Positions 39,901-43,763 of a stretch of 43,763 nt of DNA are shown one piece after another. Position 1 is the first letter of the stretch. Every line of letters starts with the position of its first letter. The notes beneath the pieces are model-generated. The model did no database searches, was not told where the DNA came from, and was given only the letters and a program-made list of their open reading frames with translations. Position numbers and translations under genes: made by a program. This stretch comes from Chromera velia (Eukaryota > Sar > Chromeraceae), in contig JAHBMJ010000406.1 in the NCBI GenBank assembly GCA_018398765.1, positions 1 through 43,763 on the forward strand, read 5' to 3'.

Positions 39901-41512
39901 AGGGAGGGAGGGAGGTTGGTCAGGAAGAAGGTAGGGAGGGGGTCCGAGGAGTCGAGAAAAGTTAAGTGGATGGTCATTGATCAAATGGAGAGAGAGGAAG
40001 CGTGACATTCGAACTTTTTCGATGGAAGGTCTCCAGGTTGGAGGAAAAGCTTCAAGCAGAATGAGCGTGCACAAAACATTTGAAGGGGACAAGAAAACAG
40101 ACACGGCAATTAAGGTCTTGCCTGAATGTCTCCGTGTGTCACCTTGTCTTCATGACCACCTCCATTCATCAGGCAACTTGAAGCATTTGGTACTCACTCT
40201 CAGCTCAAGTATTTCAAGTCAGTGAAACCAAGAAGATATTCCTGCCTGCCTGCCTGCCTGACTGACTGAATGAATGAATGAATGAATGAATGAATAAAAG
40301 AATGAATGAATGAATGACTGACTGAATGAATGAATGAATGAATGACTGACTGACTGAATAAATGCATGAATGAATGAATGAATGAATGAATGAATGAATG
40401 AATAAACGAATGAATGAATGATTGTCTGACTGACTGACTGACTGACTGACTGACTGATTGTCTGACTGACTGACTGACTGATTGTCTGACTGACTGACTG
40501 ACTGACTGACTAACTGACTAACTGACTGAATGCGTAACTAACTGACTGACTGACTGACTGACTGCCTGACTGCCTGACTGCCTGCCTGCCTGCCTGCCTG
40601 CCTGACTGACTGATAGACTGCCTGACTGCCTGCCTGCCTGCCTGCCTGACTGACTGACTGACTGACCAACCGAAAGTTTCCCAGCACGGGGAAGTTTCGT
40701 TTAATTGCGAAATTTTCCTGTTTGAGGTCGGAGAGGCCCTGGTACCAATACCTGCAAGCAGAAGAGGAAGTCCATGATGTGACATAGACAGAAAGGAACT
40801 CTGAGCAACAGACAGACAGACAGACATGCTGAGAGACAGGGAGGGTGGAGCCAGGAAGAGGCAAAACGAGAAGAAGAGGATAATGTGGTGCGCCGTCAGA
40901 ATGACAGATTTTCTACCAAAGAGGATTGAAGCACTCTCAAGAATCTGACGGTTCAGTCGATTTCTTCTTCTGAGCAAAAAGAAAATATTGACATGATGAA
41001 AAAAGAAAAAGAAAAACAACTGACCCGGCAGTGAGAGCAGCAGCCGCGTAGGGTTGCCATGCCAGAGGACCCAGAAAAGCGAACATCGACACGGACCCCG
41101 CCCCGAGTCCATAGCCGACCCTCCTGAAGACTGCCGGTGTCCACAAGTGAATGAAGTCTGGGAAGGCCGTTGCTCTGGTCACAGGCTTCCTCCAACTCTC
41201 CGTGTGCTCCTCTGGGCCCTTCGAGGCTGCAGGCAGGGAGGGAGGGATGGAATGTCTGCGTGTGTCTGTGTGTATTCAGAAAATAACATCTGGTGGCCAT
41301 ATCATGGGATGCATCTACGAGACCCTAGAACGGGGAATCGTCCCCCAAGTTTTGAGGTTGCAAAAGAATTGGGATACTCTTGGAACTTCCACAATCGTAT
41401 AGATAACCCCAACCAATGTGAGTTTCTGGTTGGTTTTACGCCCAATTTCTCGTTATTATCCACCTTCTGGTGCGACAACATGCATCATTGTCAGCAGACA
41501 AGCAGCAACCAT
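36736..41512 (-). CDS. Membrane-anchored FMN/3Fe-4S glutamate-synthase-domain protein, ten exons
   Basis: Minus-strand exons: 41512-41464, 41226-41025, 40751-40671, 39888-39798, 39619-39548, 39281-38633, 38368-38214, 37868-37687, 37398-37286 and 36902-36736. They sum to 1761 nt (586 aa) with every junction in frame and a family motif read across most joins: KRNFPVLGNFR|YILEVLRPEIRQ, FGTSRNVYA|VGYTWANHS, AMIETG|IRPDFVTVDGSEGGTG. The family is bacterial-type FMN-binding glutamate synthase domain proteins (glutamate synthase central/FMN domains without the glutaminase). The FMN barrel is mainly exons 6-8. The 3Fe-4S cysteines appear as C-IQALK-C-NTNM-C in exon 8. Hydrophobic segments near residues 2-13 and in exon 2 (about 55-80) suggest membrane anchoring or a targeting peptide. 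The start could instead be ATG 41638 (628 aa). Physiological partner and substrate are unknown. All introns are GT-AG. Confidence 0.9.
36922..36958 (+). repeat. (AG)n microsatellite in the last intron of the glutamate-synthase-domain gene
   Basis: A GA dinucleotide run lies close to the acceptor of the last exon. On the gene's strand it is a CT-rich polypyrimidine tract and may help acceptor use. Confidence 0.85.
40235..40663 (+). repeat. Zoned tetranucleotide array (CTGC, TGAA, TGAC, CTGC)
   Basis: Starts with CCTG units, passes to TGAA/AATG units (40265-40420), then TGAC (about 40427-40560), then TGCC units to 40650. Transitions are mixed. It fills the intron 39889-40670 of the glutamate-synthase-domain gene and reaches within about 20 bp of the donor. 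Antisense SQSVSQ-type frames are artefacts. Confidence 0.95.
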
Positions 41513-41639
41513 GACGGACAGACCGACCTTTTGCTGAGAAGCGCCTGCTTGTTGCGTAAATGCATGCAGCAGAGGCAAGCTCCCTGCGGATCCCCCTCCT
41601 GACCACGAAATGCTGGAGAGGGACGAGTGGGCACCCAAA

Positions 41640-42289
41640 GAAGCCCATCTCTTTCAATCTCAGCTAGACGGTTCTTCGAAAGCAACCTCGTTTGCGTAAA
41701 CGAGGCAGAAAGTCCACCACTTTGCTCTGTTTACAGGTTCTCTACCGAGAGATGAAACAAAGATACTGCATGCGCAGGAGCGTGCAATGTGTTGCCTGCA
41801 AAGAAGGCGCCGCAAAGTGGGTCAACTGAACTTAAACCCGAGTCTCGATATCTTGAGCTTGAGAAAACGTGGATCTACGCATTCACACCTCCATGTGTCG
41901 ACGTGCGTCATGTGTGATCGATGTGTGATCTTTCTTGAATGTTCTTTTTAGTAATATATATGCAATTTTATACGGGAGTGTTGCAGTCTGATTGAAGTTC
42001 GAATTCACTGTTGCGTAGAGCACTTGCATGCATGCATGCATGCGTATATCGATCGTGTTTATCGATCGTCGTATATGCATGCATGTTGCACAAAAAGTGT
42101 ATGATACATGACAGTCTTTGACAGATCGAAGCAAGCTAGAGCAATGAGTTTCTGCTTCTTCATCAGCTATCAGAAAGCTGCGAGTGTATTTTGTCACACA
42201 TCATCGAAAGTCGCCACCTCCTGTGATCAGTCTGATTGCTGAATCAAGTGCTTCCTCAAAATCCAAGTGTTGTTCATTAATTGTGCAGT
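41640..42289. promoter_or_regulatory. Bidirectional promoter region with TGCATGCA palindrome cluster
   Basis: Gap between the divergent glutamate-synthase-domain gene and the At4g15545-like gene. It contains TTGCATGCATGCATGCATGC (42024-42043), then TATATCGATCG, TTATCGATCG, and TATATGCATGCATG (42073-42086). The left half, GCATGC-G-TATA-TCGATCG, is mirrored on the right, so about 50 bp could fold as an imperfect cruciform. TGCATGCA is an established apicomplexan promoter motif; its use here is inferred. Confidence 0.5.
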
Positions 42290-43114
42290 ATGGACGGTCA
42301 GCAACGAACAGACAGGATGGTCGGCTGGCTTCCTTCTGATGCTGAGGAGCAGCTCGAACTTGGGTGGAGTGTGATTTCTCACGCATTCAAGCAGAAATGG
42401 CAGGACGGTCAGACAGAGATTGAGGCTTTGAAAGCAGAGAACGAGAGATTGGTGAAAATGCTCGAGAAAGCCGACGACAGGTCATCCGCACTTGAGGAGC
42501 AGTTGCAGAGAGCAAATGACAAGAGCTCGCAGCTGGTCTCAGAGAACCAGAATTTGGTGTACACCATCAAGCGTCTTCAAAAGGACGTGCAACGCCTCGA
42601 GAACTTGAAGAAAGTCGTTCTCTCACAGATCCAGGAAGACACAGACACTATTGCATTCCCAGCTTCCAACACCCTCCGTGCTGTTGCAGCGCAAACAGCA
42701 CAAGCCCAAGGGGGGCACACTCACACTGTGATGCCTTCCGGTCATACCAACCAGCACTTTGTGATGTCGAAACCGGCAGAATCCCACATGCCCGCAACCA
42801 TCAGTGCCCCACTGCCAGCAGGTGCTGGCCGCAGTGGAAACGGACGCTCCCAGCCTGAGATGTACCCCCCCACCTCTCAGACGGCGACTGGGGCAGCAGA
42901 GACTGTCGCCGCGGTGGACGGGAAAGAATTCTTCCGGGTGGCTCGTAGTGCATTAAGCTATGAGTCGTTCAACCGTTTCCTGTCTGTCATCCGTCAGTTG
43001 AACAACAGAGAACTGAGCAGGGACGCGACTCTGGAGCATGCAAAGGGTATCTTCGGAAAGGATCAGCCAGAGCTCCTTGAGAGCTTCCGGATGCTCCTCA
43101 TGAGACACATGTGA
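42290..43114 (+). CDS. Coiled-coil protein of the At4g15545-like family
   Basis: A 274-residue uninterrupted ORF from ATG 42290 to TGA 43112-43114. A strong acceptor-like sequence (aattgtgcag) just before the ATG suggests an intron in the 5' leader. Residues about 15-110 are a charged coiled coil (EALKAENERLVKMLEKAD, LVSENQNLVYTIKRLQKDV). A low-complexity His/Pro/Ala linker follows. The C-terminal domain (about 200-272: DGKEFFRVARSALSYESF, FLSVIRQLNNRELSRD, AKGIFGKDQPELLESF) matches the conserved end of plant and protist At4g15545-type proteins (EFFRxARSRLSYEQF..FL..IKELN....R..TL..A..IFG....DL...F..LL). The biochemical role of that family is not established. Length is close to the usual 250-350 residues. 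It is head-to-head with the glutamate-synthase-domain gene. Confidence 0.88.
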   Translation: MDGQQRTDRMVGWLPSDAEEQLELGWSVISHAFKQKWQDGQTEIEALKAENERLVKMLEKADDRSSALEEQLQRANDKSSQLVSENQNLVYTIKRLQKDVQRLENLKKVVLSQIQEDTDTIAFPASNTLRAVAAQTAQAQGGHTHTVMPSGHTNQHFVMSKPAESHMPATISAPLPAGAGRSGNGRSQPEMYPPTSQTATGAAETVAAVDGKEFFRVARSALSYESFNRFLSVIRQLNNRELSRDATLEHAKGIFGKDQPELLESFRMLLMRHM

Positions 43115-43763
43115 CCGGCCTAGCATGCATGCGCACAATCGTATTTCGCTTCGTGGAAGATTTCTGATTGGATTGGCAGACAGACAAACGGCACCGACAC
43201 GAATGAGAGGAGAGAGGCGGACATACGGCCAGCATTCCCCCCGTCACTCAAGTTAGCACCCAAGTCCTTTGAGCTCGTGAGGGTCCCACGCGGATAACCT
43301 CTCATTTGTATCCAGCTGGGGAGTGTGTTTTGGTGGGACTCTAGCTGACTGCATTAGAACTAGCATCAGAAATAAGTTCTCGTCACGAATCTCGTGTTTC
43401 ACTGTTGATGTGACCGTCGTTTGCAATGGATGCAAAAAAATATAAAAAAGCTGCCAAAAACTAACTACATTAAACCTGCTACTAATTGTTTGTCATATTT
43501 TGAACTCGACATTGTCACTCAGTGTGGGCCGCATTAAGACAAAACGGCGACAGTGCTCTAGGACACCACTAATCACTAACCACTATCCACTAACCACATT
43601 ATGCCCAAGTTCAAGCATGGTAGCATATTAATGTATATACCAGGTTTTACATTTATTCTAGCATTTATTGACTTCCAATTTGATGTCCAATTTTCAAAAT
43701 TATTCATTGAACCCTAGATTCTAGCCTAGATTGAACAGAAGAAACCAAAAATGGCTTAACTAC
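43115..43763. other. 3' flank, turning AT-rich
   Basis: No gene is recognised. It starts with CATGCATGCGC just after the stop codon (43121-43133). From about 43430 it becomes AT-rich, with 'cactaatcactaaccactatccactaacc' tandem words at about 43565-43596. Confidence 0.4.

Overview
This window is nuclear DNA of a unicellular eukaryote, most like a photosynthetic alveolate (a chromerid such as Chromera is my best guess, by inference only). Coding segments are split by GT-AG introns of about 100-800 bp. Long simple-sequence arrays sit inside the introns, and the protein families are eukaryotic. TGCATGCA-type palindromes, known from apicomplexan promoters and ApiAP2 binding, cluster between divergent genes. 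I see no operons, rRNA, tRNA or CRISPR.

Layout. 0-1.2 kb: the end of a broken retroelement (reverse transcriptase C-terminal half plus a zinc-finger/proline-serine tail). 1.8-4 kb: GTCT/CTTT microsatellites and a short coiled-coil (SCOC-like) gene. 4.0-4.9 kb: an AT-rich block. 5.0-7.7 kb, minus strand: a RING plus TRAF-type zinc-finger gene, an isolated exon that may be Alba-like, a duplicated copy of that exon's edge, and a dead kinase-exon fragment copied from the kinase gene 20 kb away. 8-22 kb: about 14 kb without a convincing gene. It is pyrimidine-rich on the plus strand, full of poly-G runs, direct duplications and about ten copies of a repeat with a tRNA-like B box (candidate SINE).

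23.9-33.1 kb is a gene cluster. It holds a single-exon fatty-acid-hydroxylase/sterol-desaturase-family membrane enzyme (minus), a head-to-head MAP-kinase-like gene (plus) with an in-frame TAG and an altered TxY motif, and a gene of small phase-0 exons (plus). 34.1-35.6 kb is a second AT-rich block carrying a roughly 840-bp transposon-like insertion with target-site duplication. 36.7-41.5 kb (minus) is a ten-exon gene for a membrane-anchored FMN/3Fe-4S glutamate-synthase-domain protein; I could join all its exons in frame. It is head-to-head with a 274-aa coiled-coil protein of the At4g15545 family at 42.3-43.1 kb.

The genes look like independent housekeeping or signalling genes rather than one pathway. 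What links them is architecture: head-to-head pairs around GCATGC-rich promoters, introns swollen by tetranucleotide arrays, and exon fragments copied between loci. All calls are from reading the sequence; no database search was run.
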